Source: Kapaibacterium sp038202665 (GTDB taxonomy: Bacteria; Bacteroidota; Ignavibacteria; Kapaibacteriales; Kapaibacteriaceae). Taken from it: 64,000 nucleotides of DNA. Shown here one piece after another: positions 16,276 to 24,473 of this stretch. Each line of letters opens with the position of its first letter. Position 1 is the first letter of the stretch. A program made the translations under genes and the position numbers. The notes beneath the pieces are model-generated. The model worked only from the letters and a program-made list of their open reading frames with translations, ran no database searches and was not told the DNA's origin. The DNA lies in NCBI GenBank assembly GCA_038202665.1, contig JBBRES010000001.1:1-64000 (forward strand), in the 5' to 3' direction.

Positions 16276-17777
16276 AGTGAAACTCCAACGGCCGCATTGA
16301 TCGCATCTTCAAGCAGGAGTTCGTGTACTGCATTCATGTCTATGTATAGAATTCGATCTTCCGTCGCGAAGGGCACACGAGTGCGGATGCAAGCGATTAC
16401 ACGTTCAAGTGGTTCACTCGTTGTGAGTGGTCGGAGAAGATCGATCCCCTGCGCGGCGCAAAGCAACTCGATGGATACCACACGCTCTACATTTTGAACG
16501 ATACGCCACAACTTCCGAGCTCCAATGCTGCCCATGGAGTTGTGGTCCTCTTGATTGGCCGACGTGGGAATACTATCTACAGATGCGGGATGTGCGTACA
16601 CTTTGTTTTCGCTCACCATAGATGCAGCCGTGTACTGAGCGATCATCATTCCGGAATGCAACCCACCATTGGGGGTAAGGAAGCGAGGCAGACCTCCAAG
16701 AGCGTGATTCACGAGGCGTTCTGTGCGACGCTCTGAGATGCTTGCCAGCTCTGCGACGGCAATTCCAAGAAAGTCGAGCACAAGTGCCACGGGTTGACCG
16801 TGAAAGTTTCCGCCTTCAACATGTGCATCATCCTCTGCAAATATCAAGGGATTGTCTGTCGCAGAATTCATTTCTCGCTCAATCACAGAGGCACAGTACT
16901 CCACGGTGTCACGTGTTGCACCGTGCACTTGTGGCATACATCGCAAGGAGTAGGCGTCTTGAACTCTCTCATCTCCCTCACGATGCGACGCGCGGATTGC
17001 ACTGCCATGCATGAGTGAGCGCAGGTTCGTTGCAGATCGGATCTGTCCGGGATGAGGTCGTGCCTTGTGCAGGCGTGCGTCGAACGCGTTGTCTGTTCCA
17101 CGAAGAGCGTCTGCCGAGAGTGCACCTGCGATGTCTGCTGCATCGCAAAGCCGCCTCGCGCGGTCCACAGCGAGTGCACCGTAGGCGCACATCATTTGCG
17201 TTCCGTTAATCAAGGCCAAGCCTTCTTTTGCAGCAAGGCGTACGGGTTCGATTCCATGTTCGCGCAGCACATCAGCTGCAGGTTTGCCGCCGATCTCTCC
17301 CTTTCCGATCAGTGCCAATGCTAGATGGGCCAGCGGTGCTAGGTCGCCGCTACTGCCCACACTTCCTTGCTCAGGAATCGTAGGGGTGATGCCGACGTTG
17401 ATCATCGCAATAAGGGTGTCGAGCGTCGACAGACGTATGCCCGACAAGCCCTTTGCCAACGCATTCACGCGGAGGATCATCATGGCGCGCACGACTGCGT
17501 CTGGCAATGGGTCGCCCATACCAGCGCTATGACTGATGATCAAGTTTTCTTGTAAGTGTTCGACGTGCTCAGTTGGAATGAAGACGTTAGCAAACTCTCC
17601 AAAGCCCGTCGTCATTCCATAGACGATACGCCCCTCTGCAATCCAACGTTCAACAGCATCCCTTGCTGTTTGAACGCGAACGCGCGATTCGGGAGTGAGA
17701 CCAATCTGTGAAGTTGGATCGAGCGCAGCTGCTGCCAGCGCCTTGATCCCGAGTGTTGAGCCGTCTAGATAAAGCAT
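16272..17777 (-). CDS. Histidine/aromatic amino acid ammonia-lyase family (MIO enzyme)
   Basis: A 501-residue HAL/PAL-family protein. Recognised are YGMTTGFG, LQENLIISHSAG (catalytic His), YSLRCMPQVHGA, NSATDNPLIF, GGNFHGQPVAL and SANQEDHNSMG. The MIO cofactor triad, normally Ala-Ser-Gly, reads Ser-Ser-Gly here (GSVGSSGDLAPLAH). No other hut gene (hutU, hutI, hutG) is nearby, so histidine catabolism cannot be assumed; an aromatic amino acid lyase or aminomutase is possible. It lies 8 bp after the HTH gene and overlaps the ATPase gene by 4 bp. Confidence 0.88.
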   Translation of the reverse strand: MLYLDGSTLGIKALAAAALDPTSQIGLTPESRVRVQTARDAVERWIAEGRIVYGMTTGFGEFANVFIPTEHVEHLQENLIISHSAGMGDPLPDAVVRAMMILRVNALAKGLSGIRLSTLDTLIAMINVGITPTIPEQGSVGSSGDLAPLAHLALALIGKGEIGGKPAADVLREHGIEPVRLAAKEGLALINGTQMMCAYGALAVDRARRLCDAADIAGALSADALRGTDNAFDARLHKARPHPGQIRSATNLRSLMHGSAIRASHREGDERVQDAYSLRCMPQVHGATRDTVEYCASVIEREMNSATDNPLIFAEDDAHVEGGNFHGQPVALVLDFLGIAVAELASISERRTERLVNHALGGLPRFLTPNGGLHSGMMIAQYTAASMVSENKVYAHPASVDSIPTSANQEDHNSMGSIGARKLWRIVQNVERVVSIELLCAAQGIDLLRPLTTSEPLERVIACIRTRVPFATEDRILYIDMNAVHELLLEDAINAAVGVSL

Positions 17778-17785
17778 CTGCCAAT

Positions 17786-18238
17786 TTACAACGCAGGGTC
17801 TCGTGCTTCGAGGAATTCCTGAATGTTGGCCTTGAGCGGTAGTCCAAGCTTTTTACGGATGGACATGCGATGCTTTTCGATGGCACGTGTGGTCACGCAT
17901 TGGACGGCGGCTATTTGAGAGGATTTCAAGCCTGCATAGATGTACATACAGGTGAGCACTTCCGTCATCGTAAGCTCCGGAAACTGACTCCGGAGCTTAC
18001 GAGAGAATTCGCTTGTGTATTCTTGGACTTGTTGTTCGATGGCCGTGAGATGGTCGAAGTCTCTGAGCTTCGACCTGATCTCGCGGGGTAAGACCGATAG
18101 TTCGGCCGTGATCTCTTGCGGAGACTGGAAGCGTAGTCCGTCGAGCCTGTCTGCTATCGACAAGAGAAACTCGCGCTTTCGCTGAATGTGCAGCGCAAGA
18201 AGCAGACGGTCATCGCTCGTGGTGTCTAACCTTCTCAC
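17786..18238 (-). CDS. LuxR-type helix-turn-helix regulator, no receiver domain
   Basis: A 150-residue protein. The last 65 residues form a LuxR/CsgD-like HTH: FPELTMTEVLTCMYIYAGLKSSQIAAVQ, then TTRAIEKHRMSIRKKLG. The N-terminal half is helical and charged, possibly a coiled-coil dimer region; there is no phosphoreceiver aspartate or sensor domain. The GTG start overlaps the ATP-grasp stop (GTGA at 18235-18238). It probably regulates its own operon, which is inference from position only. Confidence 0.75.
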   Translation of the reverse strand: MRRLDTTSDDRLLLALHIQRKREFLLSIADRLDGLRFQSPQEITAELSVLPREIRSKLRDFDHLTAIEQQVQEYTSEFSRKLRSQFPELTMTEVLTCMYIYAGLKSSQIAAVQCVTTRAIEKHRMSIRKKLGLPLKANIQEFLEARDPAL

Positions 18239-19179
18239 TTCTTCTTGTTTGTGGGACCCTTAAGCATGGAGCTCCACGAGTACTCCTGAGGAACGGCCCT
18301 ACCCTGCTTGGCGCAGTCGATCAGGAACGTTGCTGTCGTGTCGAGTACCCATTCGAAGTTGTCTTCCTGGACCGAAGAACGTTCTGCATCGGGAGCACAA
18401 TTCAAATAGTCGATGGCATACGGAATGCCGTCACGAACAGCGAACTCGATGGTGTTGAAGTCATAACCAAGCATGTTGCAAATACGCAAACACAGGTCCT
18501 TCAGCGTTGCCTCCATGGCTGGCGTGGGCGCAAAGTCTGCCTGATAGCGCAAGTGATGCGGATTGCGCGGCTCGTACGGCATGATGTGCACGTATTTGCG
18601 GCCGATGCAGTAGCAGCGATAGTATTCCGTGAATTCGATGCCTTCTTGCAAGGTCATCACAATGTTCGATGTTTCGGAGTATGCAGCGAAGAACTCTTCT
18701 ACGTTGTTCACCTTATACACGTGCTTCCATCCGCCACCATCATATGGTTTCAGATACGACGGGAATCCAACATAGTTGAATATCTCTTCCCAATTCAAGG
18801 GGAACATCAGATTGCGAAACGAATCGCTTGTGGTATCGGGTGGGTTCTCTTTGCTTGGCAGTAGCACAGTCTTGGGGACGGGTATTCCGGCCTTCTGTGC
18901 AATAGCATAGTTGAAGAACTTGTCGTCTGCGCTCCACCAAAATGGATTATTGATGATGCGCACGCCATTCAATGCGGCAACCTTGAGCATTGCCCGGTAG
19001 AAGGGCACGTCTTGCGAAATCCGATCCAAGATCACATCGTATTCGAAGAGCTGATCTAATGTGATGCCGCCAATCTTGACGAACTCGGCCATGACGCCTT
19101 GATCGCGACTATTGATCGCCTCGACCAATGCAGGTGGAAAGGATTGTTCCATTCCGAAAAGCAAGCCAACCTTTTTCAT
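18235..19179 (-). CDS. ATP-grasp domain protein
   Basis: A 314-residue protein resembling ATP-grasp ligases: PKTVLLPSKE in the linker, FPSYLKPYDGGGWKHVYKV (ATP-binding Lys and glycine loop), VMTLQEGIEFTEYYRCYCIG and a final FNTIEFAVRDGIPYAIDYLNCAPD (metal ligands Glu and Asn). These enzymes join a carboxylate to an amine or thiol with ATP. It is the first gene of the ATP-grasp, HTH, ammonia-lyase, P-type ATPase operon. The substrate is unknown. Confidence 0.82.
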   Translation of the reverse strand: MKKVGLLFGMEQSFPPALVEAINSRDQGVMAEFVKIGGITLDQLFEYDVILDRISQDVPFYRAMLKVAALNGVRIINNPFWWSADDKFFNYAIAQKAGIPVPKTVLLPSKENPPDTTSDSFRNLMFPLNWEEIFNYVGFPSYLKPYDGGGWKHVYKVNNVEEFFAAYSETSNIVMTLQEGIEFTEYYRCYCIGRKYVHIMPYEPRNPHHLRYQADFAPTPAMEATLKDLCLRICNMLGYDFNTIEFAVRDGIPYAIDYLNCAPDAERSSVQEDNFEWVLDTTATFLIDCAKQGRAVPQEYSWSSMLKGPTNKKK

Positions 19180-19254
19180 GGTAACCCCAAGGATATGCGT
19201 GAATGCGCTGTTGAAAATTTTGTGTAGGAGGTCGTGCGAATATAGGCAGGTTGT

Positions 19255-20052
19255 TCACTCGCCAAGGTAGCCGTGAACCGTAAGCAAGCTCATATCGGCC
19301 GTTGCCGTGGTAAAGGCCGCAAATGTGGGCTCCGTTCCAAGCCAATGTCCGAGGTTGACGTACAGACCACGTCCGATCTGTTCCTCTGCGGCAATGTGAC
19401 GGTGACCCATCACAACCACATCAAACCCCTCGGCAATGCGTTCTGCTGCGAAATCACGGATGCCGTCTGTAGTACCGAAGTCTTTCCTATCCGTGTATTC
19501 CCTGCTACCCTCGGAGGTGCCAGAGGCAAGCCCTATTCCTAGGTCGGGATGCAAAACACGGTACACCCACTGCGCAAAGGGATTGCGAAGCACCGTGCGC
19601 AACATGAGATACCCCATGTCGTTGTGGGCTTTTCCGTCTCCATGCGAGATATAGAACAGCTTCTCACCCAGGCGCACCGATACGTCGCCCGTAATCACTT
19701 GCAGACCCAACTCCTCTTCGAAGTAGGTGTAATGCCCGAAGTCGTGGTTGCCCATCAGGTACGTCATGGGTACGCCAGCATCTCGAAGGTTATGAAGGGC
19801 GGCAAGGGTGCGCACGTGACGTCGGGGGACAACGGTTTTATAGTCAAACCAGTAGTCAAACAGGTCGCCCACGATAAAAACGTGCGCCGCGTCGCGAGAA
19901 AGTCGGTCCAGCAACCTCAGCAGCAACCGCTCCCGCTCTCGGTCTGCCTCCGGCTTCCCGAAGCCCAAGTGGACGTCGGACAAGAAGTAGACCATGGGGC
20001 CACGCGTCAGATCAAGGCTGAGCGATGTAAGGGAAACAACCGGTTCAAGCAT
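19255..20052 (-). CDS. lpxH: UDP-2,3-diacylglucosamine diphosphatase (LpxH-like)
   Basis: A calcineurin-like phosphoesterase with the full metal-ligand set: YFLSDVHLG, GDLFDYWFD, MGNHDFGHY, ISHGDGKAHND and MGHRH. It would cleave UDP-2,3-diacylglucosamine to lipid X in lipid A synthesis at the inner membrane. Two starts are possible. The ATG at 20052 lies 7 nt after a TATTTTCG promoter element and gives a near-leaderless mRNA with a 19-residue extension. The ATG at 19995 gives the family-typical start MVYFLSDVHLG, but no ribosome site is seen there. The gene is divergent from panB. Confidence 0.88.
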   Translation of the reverse strand: MLEPVVSLTSLSLDLTRGPMVYFLSDVHLGFGKPEADRERERLLLRLLDRLSRDAAHVFIVGDLFDYWFDYKTVVPRRHVRTLAALHNLRDAGVPMTYLMGNHDFGHYTYFEEELGLQVITGDVSVRLGEKLFYISHGDGKAHNDMGYLMLRTVLRNPFAQWVYRVLHPDLGIGLASGTSEGSREYTDRKDFGTTDGIRDFAAERIAEGFDVVVMGHRHIAAEEQIGRGLYVNLGHWLGTEPTFAAFTTATADMSLLTVHGYLGE

Positions 20053-20059
20053 ATATGGA

Positions 20060-20067
20060 CGAAAATA
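20060..20067 (-). promoter_or_regulatory. lpxH promoter -7 element TATTTTCG
   Basis: On the minus strand TATTTTCG (TAnnTTCG form) lies 7 nt upstream of the ATG at 20052. The same form occurs before ssb with a correctly spaced -33 TTG; here no -33 box was found. Confidence 0.4.
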
Positions 20068-20109
20068 GACCCCTTTCCCCTTTCCCCTTTCACTTTCCTC
20101 CTTCACCTG

Positions 20110-20117
20110 TATCTTTG
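20110..20117 (+). promoter_or_regulatory. panB promoter -7 element TATCTTTG
   Basis: TATCTTTG is a perfect TAnnTTTG match and ends 6 nt before the panB ATG at 20124, implying an almost leaderless transcript. The stretch upstream (20070-20105) is a pyrimidine-rich run of CCCTTTCCCC type without other signals. Confidence 0.55.
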
Positions 20118-20123
20118 TTCACC

Positions 20124-20936
20124 ATGAATCCCTCCATTCGCAAACGCGTGACCACTCGCAGAGTGATCGAAATGAAGCGGGCCGGCGAGCCGATCGCCTG
20201 CCTTACGGCATACGATGCCATGACGGCAGCGTTGTTCGATACGGCGGGGATTGATGTAATACTTGTGGGAGACTCCGTAGGGAACGTTGTGCAGGGTCAT
20301 GAGACCACGCTCCCGGTCACCCTCGAACACATGATCTACCACACGCAGGCAGTGATGCGCGGAAATCTCCACGCACTCATCGTCACAGACATGCCGTTTA
20401 TGTCGTACCAAGTCACCCCTCAAGAGGCTTTCCGCAACGCAGGAAGGATCATGAAGGAGGCAGGGAGCGGGGCCGTGAAGCTCGAGGGTGGACAGCGTGT
20501 TCTCGACGCGGTGCGTATGATGACCGACAGTGGCATTCCGGTGATGGGTCATCTTGGCCTTACCCCTCAGAGCATCCATCAGTTTGGTTCCTACAAGCAA
20601 CGTGGCACTTCCGAAGAAGAGGCAGACACAATCAAGCGGGATGCCGTTGCCTTGCAAGAGGCTGGGGCGTTTGCCGTTGTGTTGGAGAAGATTCCGGCAA
20701 CGCTTGCCGCAATTGTCACGTCGATGGTAGATATACCAACGATTGGCATTGGCGCTGGCACGGCGTGTGACGGACAGATTCTTGTGTGGACCGATATGTT
20801 GGGCATGAGTACCGAGTTTCGTCCGCGCTTCGTACGTCGGTACGCAGAGTTGCACGACGTGATCACGTCGGCCGTAGCCGCCTATGTAGAAGATGTTCGT
20901 GAGCGTCGGTTCCCAGACACCGAGGAAAGCTATTGA
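20124..20936 (+). CDS. panB: 3-methyl-2-oxobutanoate hydroxymethyltransferase
   Basis: A 270-residue PanB: TAYDAMTAALFDTAGIDVILVGDSVG (Mg2+ ligands Asp), the GHETTLPVTLEHM segment, AVKLEGG (substrate Lys/Glu) and the LTPQSIHQFGSY loop, with IGIGAG near the end. It transfers a hydroxymethyl group from methylenetetrahydrofolate to ketoisovalerate, the first step to pantothenate. CoaBC, a later step of the same pathway, is at 29232. The ATG at 20124 follows a TATCTTTG element; a longer ORF start at 20055 lies upstream of the promoter and is rejected. Confidence 0.96.
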   Translation: MNPSIRKRVTTRRVIEMKRAGEPIACLTAYDAMTAALFDTAGIDVILVGDSVGNVVQGHETTLPVTLEHMIYHTQAVMRGNLHALIVTDMPFMSYQVTPQEAFRNAGRIMKEAGSGAVKLEGGQRVLDAVRMMTDSGIPVMGHLGLTPQSIHQFGSYKQRGTSEEEADTIKRDAVALQEAGAFAVVLEKIPATLAAIVTSMVDIPTIGIGAGTACDGQILVWTDMLGMSTEFRPRFVRRYAELHDVITSAVAAYVEDVRERRFPDTEESY

Positions 20937-21328
20937 TGCGCTTTCTGATGTGGGCTGGTACGTTGTGTGGCATCGTCGGACTTTCCGCGTGCTCGTCGCA
21001 ACCAACGATCTCCGATCCCTCGCAAGTGGTGTTTCCGGACAGTGGGGTAAGCTATCGCGCTACGGTTCAGCCCTTTATGACGGTAACCTGTGCGTTCTCT
21101 CAATGCCACGGAGAGGTGAGCCCTGCCGGTGGCATACGATTGAATGATTACACAGGAATCTTATTCAGTCGTGGTAATCTTGCCGTTCCTGGAAAACCTG
21201 ACGAGAGTTTGATCATTCAAGTCTTAGACAAACGCGTCGCCCACGGCGTAGGCCTTTTGGATCGCGTGAATGCAAACCATTACGCCGGTATGCGTCGCTG
21301 GATTTCTGAAGGCGCATTGAACAATTGA
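20936..21328 (+). CDS. Small cytochrome c-like lipoprotein with a CX4CH motif
   Basis: A 130-residue lipoprotein: the signal peptide ends with a lipobox (VGLSAC). The heme-type motif is CAFSQCH, a CX4CH spacing in place of CXXCH, followed by GEVSPAGGIRLNDYTG. It then has the PGKPDESLIIQVL and ANHYAGMRRWISEGA segments seen in Planctomycete/Bacteroidota cytochrome-like domains (PSCyt1 type). Its ATG overlaps the panB stop (TGATG). Whether heme is actually bound is unproven. It may serve with the heme-barrel and Rieske proteins downstream. Confidence 0.72.
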   Translation: MRFLMWAGTLCGIVGLSACSSQPTISDPSQVVFPDSGVSYRATVQPFMTVTCAFSQCHGEVSPAGGIRLNDYTGILFSRGNLAVPGKPDESLIIQVLDKRVAHGVGLLDRVNANHYAGMRRWISEGALNN

Positions 21329-21356
21329 GAACACGGATTTTTTTACGGAGTCATTC

Positions 21357-22376
21357 ATGAAGTCTCTACAATCGTTGGCCATCCTTGCCACCCTCGCTTT
21401 TTTTGTGGTATCGTGTTCAAAGCATGGCACACCAACGCCGGTGGACGGACTCACGGTATACACGGACCAGGTGCGCGACTTTTCGGTGAAAACGCCCGCG
21501 GGTTGGTTTACGCAAAAAGTGCCGGGTGAATTGATCGTGGTGCATTCTTCGAAAGAAGGCGCACGTCGGTTCATGAACTACGGCAAAGGTCCGGCTGGAT
21601 GTAGAATCGAATACCGTGTGATTCGCTTGGATTCCACGCGTACGATCGACACACTTATCCAACGCAGCAAGCTTGAGTTCGAAGACAATCTTCCGCGTGG
21701 AACCGTAACCGCCACAACGTTTGCCGGCTCGCCTGCGAAAAAACTCACCTTGGAGTTTGAGCAAGAAGACGGGACCTTTAAGTCCGAGGCCTATTTCGTA
21801 CAAAAGGATTCTTTGGTGACCATGCTGTACTTCGGCGCCTTTGGCAGCACGTACAAGGACTACGCGTCGACGTTTGACGAGATCTTGAAATCCGCATCGA
21901 TTGCCAAGGATCGTCCGAAGGTAGAAGTGAAGAAGGACACGGCGGCTCCACGCGGACCTGAGCCGCCATCAGATACGTTGCGCAATTACAGCGCGCCGGA
22001 ATTCTCTATGGATATTCCACAAAACTTCCAAGGAACGAAGTCATCCTCTGCCGGCGTGATCTCGTCGGTAAACATGGTTGGCTCTCGCTTCGACTGTAAT
22101 ATTCAGGTAGACGTCTTCGATGCATCAAAGCAGAGCAACCTCGACAAGATCATCGATCAGAACAAGGCAAAGTATGGTTCGTCGCCGAGCAACACGAACC
22201 TTGGTGGCCAGAAGGCAGCATACTTTACGTATGGCGGCGGACAGGTGTCGAGTCGTGCGTACTTTGCCGTGAAAGGCAATCGCATGTTCCGTGTTACGGT
22301 AAACATCTACAAGCCGGATCAAGGTGTGTATCAACCGATCTTCGACAAGTGTCTCGGCTCGTTCAAGATGAAATGA
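21357..22376 (+). CDS. Lipoprotein with two PsbP-like domains
   Basis: A 339-residue protein with a lipoprotein signal (lipobox FFVVSC at about residue 20). Two similar halves follow, each with an aromatic-rich strand after a Pro-x-x-trp/phe start (VKTPAGWFTQKVP; MDIPQNFQGTKS), separated by a Pro/Lys linker near residue 190. The pattern resembles PsbP/Mog1-like folds. Related single modules occur in 33933 and 36334. Function unknown; probably anchored in the outer or inner membrane facing the periplasm. It is followed by a hairpin at 22404. Confidence 0.7.
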   Translation: MKSLQSLAILATLAFFVVSCSKHGTPTPVDGLTVYTDQVRDFSVKTPAGWFTQKVPGELIVVHSSKEGARRFMNYGKGPAGCRIEYRVIRLDSTRTIDTLIQRSKLEFEDNLPRGTVTATTFAGSPAKKLTLEFEQEDGTFKSEAYFVQKDSLVTMLYFGAFGSTYKDYASTFDEILKSASIAKDRPKVEVKKDTAAPRGPEPPSDTLRNYSAPEFSMDIPQNFQGTKSSSAGVISSVNMVGSRFDCNIQVDVFDASKQSNLDKIIDQNKAKYGSSPSNTNLGGQKAAYFTYGGGQVSSRAYFAVKGNRMFRVTVNIYKPDQGVYQPIFDKCLGSFKMK

Positions 22377-22403
22377 CGTTCTTCACAGCTATGTAACGAA
22401 AAG

Positions 22404-22431
22404 CGCCTCGTCGGTCTTTACTGACGAGGCG
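22404..22431 (+). terminator. Probable terminator hairpin
   Basis: The 9-bp perfect stem CGCCTCGTC / GACGAGGCG (extendable by a G-U and a G-C pair) has a small loop and lies 28 bp after the stop at 22376. There is no T-run after it, so it may be a weak terminator or an RNA-stabilising hairpin. Confidence 0.5.
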
Positions 22432-22464
22432 TAGTCACTTGAACACTCACCCCTTCCCAGATAA

Positions 22465-23658
22465 ATGCATCAACTCGTACGACGGTCACTCCTCGGCATC
22501 TGTTTCCTCTTCGCCTGCACGGCTCTCCATGCGATTCCGCAATTCTCGCTGATTAGTGGGAACCGTTGTTCTGGTTGCCACGTGAATGCGCAGGGATCGG
22601 GTTTGCGCACAAACCTCGGTTGGTATTCGTACATGGATGTGAGCATGATTCCACGCGAGGGGAGCTTCCTGAGCGGATTGTATAAGGGCGATGAATCGAA
22701 TCAGTTTCTTGACGACAAGCTCACGCTAGGCATTGACGTGCGCGTACAGAACACGAGATCGTTTTACGATTCCGCCGCACCGCGCACCACATTCCCTATG
22801 CAGGCCAACCTCTATGCCTCCTATGAATTCGCAAAGGAATTCATGGTGGAGGGGTCGTTCAACTTCGCAGCCTTGCGCAAGGCACCGAACTCCACAGATG
22901 TAGTGCGCTATCCGGGGCAACGCGCCGGCACCTTCAGTGCATACTTCAAGCCGAGTGATTCTCTCCCAATGCTTCGCGTTGGCTTCTTCCGTCCAGCAAT
23001 CGGACTCCGATGGGACGACCACACGGCATTCACGAATTCCTACGTAACGGGATCGTCACGTCAAGCGCTTGTAGCACCAATGTGGGCAGAGGTTGGAGCA
23101 GAGATCAGTTATGAATCACTGAAGTGGCTTACGATTCAGGCTGGTGTGTTCGGTTCCTCTGGTTTGTCTGAGCTCAAGTTCAGCGACGGAAAAAATCTGT
23201 ATGCGGCCTTCTCTGGGAATGCCCCAACCTACACCGCACGAATCATGGTGTGGCCGCGGGCCTTCGACGACAAGATCAACATGTTCTTTGGCGCATCGGG
23301 CTTAGTGAACTACAACCTTGGGATGGTGAATGCGTGGGCTGGCGTAGGCCTCACGGATTGGCTGGCACTGCAGGCCGAGTTCATGCATCTCGATCGCGTA
23401 GGTGTGCTTCAGGCCAATAACATCACCGCCGAACTCATGGTACAGGTATGGTCTCCACTACTTCCCTACGTGCGTTTTGAACATGGTGAAACACGTCGTG
23501 CTCAAGTGACAGATCTAGCATCGGTAAACAGTATCATCCTTGGCGCACAACTCTTTCCTATCCCGTACGTCGAGATTCGCCCTGAGTATCGCATTTGGGA
23601 CACCGCACTTCCGGGCTATACATCACGTTGGAACGTACAGCTCCACATCTTCTATTGA
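22465..23658 (+). CDS. Monoheme motif fused to outer-membrane beta-barrel
   Basis: A 397-residue protein with a Sec signal (cleavage near ALHA). A c-type heme motif CSGCHVN follows near residue 35, immediately after the mature start. The rest alternates polar and hydrophobic residues with aromatic girdles and ends in Phe-Tyr (WNVQLHIFY), as in outer-membrane barrels. A heme at the periplasmic mouth of a barrel suggests electron passage across the outer membrane. With the 2-TM protein and the Rieske lipoprotein right after it (gaps 8 and 3 bp) it forms a likely redox module. No characterised family was recognised. Confidence 0.72.
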   Translation: MHQLVRRSLLGICFLFACTALHAIPQFSLISGNRCSGCHVNAQGSGLRTNLGWYSYMDVSMIPREGSFLSGLYKGDESNQFLDDKLTLGIDVRVQNTRSFYDSAAPRTTFPMQANLYASYEFAKEFMVEGSFNFAALRKAPNSTDVVRYPGQRAGTFSAYFKPSDSLPMLRVGFFRPAIGLRWDDHTAFTNSYVTGSSRQALVAPMWAEVGAEISYESLKWLTIQAGVFGSSGLSELKFSDGKNLYAAFSGNAPTYTARIMVWPRAFDDKINMFFGASGLVNYNLGMVNAWAGVGLTDWLALQAEFMHLDRVGVLQANNITAELMVQVWSPLLPYVRFEHGETRRAQVTDLASVNSIILGAQLFPIPYVEIRPEYRIWDTALPGYTSRWNVQLHIFY

Positions 23659-23666
23659 GGTAGACC

Positions 23667-23978
23667 ATGCTCTGGAAACTCATCATTGCCATGTCTTGTG
23701 TGTCGATCCTTGCCGGTGGCGTTCTCTGGATTAAGGACGGTTTCATCCTGTTCCCGCACGATCGCGAAGAGATTCGAACGACCGTCACCGATCCGTTGTT
23801 TGGCACAACGAAAGAAGAAATCACCTGGAAGTCTGTTGAACCAAAGTACGGACTGCTTCCGCAAGGAACAGACGTCTCCGACATTCCGCGCTCCTACATC
23901 TTTGTGGTGGGAGCCAGCGGTACATTCATCCTGCTTGGCCTTGTTATGCTCAAGCGTCAACGAAAGCACACAACCTAG
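23667..23978 (+). CDS. Small two-TM protein of the heme-barrel/Rieske operon
   Basis: A 103-residue protein with one hydrophobic segment at each end (residues 3-21 and 78-95) and about 55 polar residues between them (PHDREEIRTT to SDIPRSY). The C-terminus is short and basic (KRQRKHTT). No Cys or His pairs suggest a cofactor. It is tightly placed between the heme-barrel and Rieske genes, so it may anchor or connect them. Function unknown. Confidence 0.65.
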   Translation: MLWKLIIAMSCVSILAGGVLWIKDGFILFPHDREEIRTTVTDPLFGTTKEEITWKSVEPKYGLLPQGTDVSDIPRSYIFVVGASGTFILLGLVMLKRQRKHTT

Positions 23979-23981
23979 ATC

Positions 23982-24473
23982 ATGAAGAACGAACACCATC
24001 ACGATTGCTCGACGTCACGACGGGACTTTCTCTGCAAATCAGCTTCTGTTGGGGCCGCGATTCCGTTCATCACGATCTCGTCATTGATTGTTGCTTGTGA
24101 GAAGCAAGAAGGTCAGGTCGTGAATCCGGGAGTATTTATCACGGTAGACATTTCTACAATTCCCGAATTGGCCGCTGTTCCTAGCATCATTCTTACAAGC
24201 GTTACCGGACTGAACAACGGAGACCCTGTTTTCATCTCTCGTGTGACGACGACTGCGTTTACGGTCTTCACTGGAATTTGCACACACAGTGGCAATCCCA
24301 TCAATCCGCCTGAAGCACCGCTTGCTCGACTTGTGTGTCCGTACCACAATGCGGAGTTCTCGAAGGCCGACGGGACCGTACAGAAGCAACCATCATCTGG
24401 CTCTGCGCGCAACCTTCCTACGTTTACGGCAACGTTCGATCCATCGAAGAACATTCTGTCGATCACTCCATAA
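23982..24473 (+). CDS. Rieske [2Fe-2S] lipoprotein
   Basis: A 163-residue protein. The cluster motifs are CTHSG (box 1, near residue 101) and CPYHNAEF (box 2, near residue 121), with the usual spacing; the Pro loop is present in SSGSARNLPTF. The N-terminus is a twin-arginine type signal (SRRDFLCKSASVG) ending in a lipobox-like LIVAC. No cytochrome b or bc1 genes are adjacent, so it is not an ordinary bc-complex operon. It likely passes electrons to or from the heme-barrel protein. The stop overlaps the next start (TAATG). Confidence 0.88.
   Translation: MKNEHHHDCSTSRRDFLCKSASVGAAIPFITISSLIVACEKQEGQVVNPGVFITVDISTIPELAAVPSIILTSVTGLNNGDPVFISRVTTTAFTVFTGICTHSGNPINPPEAPLARLVCPYHNAEFSKADGTVQKQPSSGSARNLPTFTATFDPSKNILSITP

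Noticed and set aside
20103..21005. 300-residue ORF antisense to panB
   Set aside because: Shadow of panB, whose identity is certain; His/Cys-rich composition without any family features.
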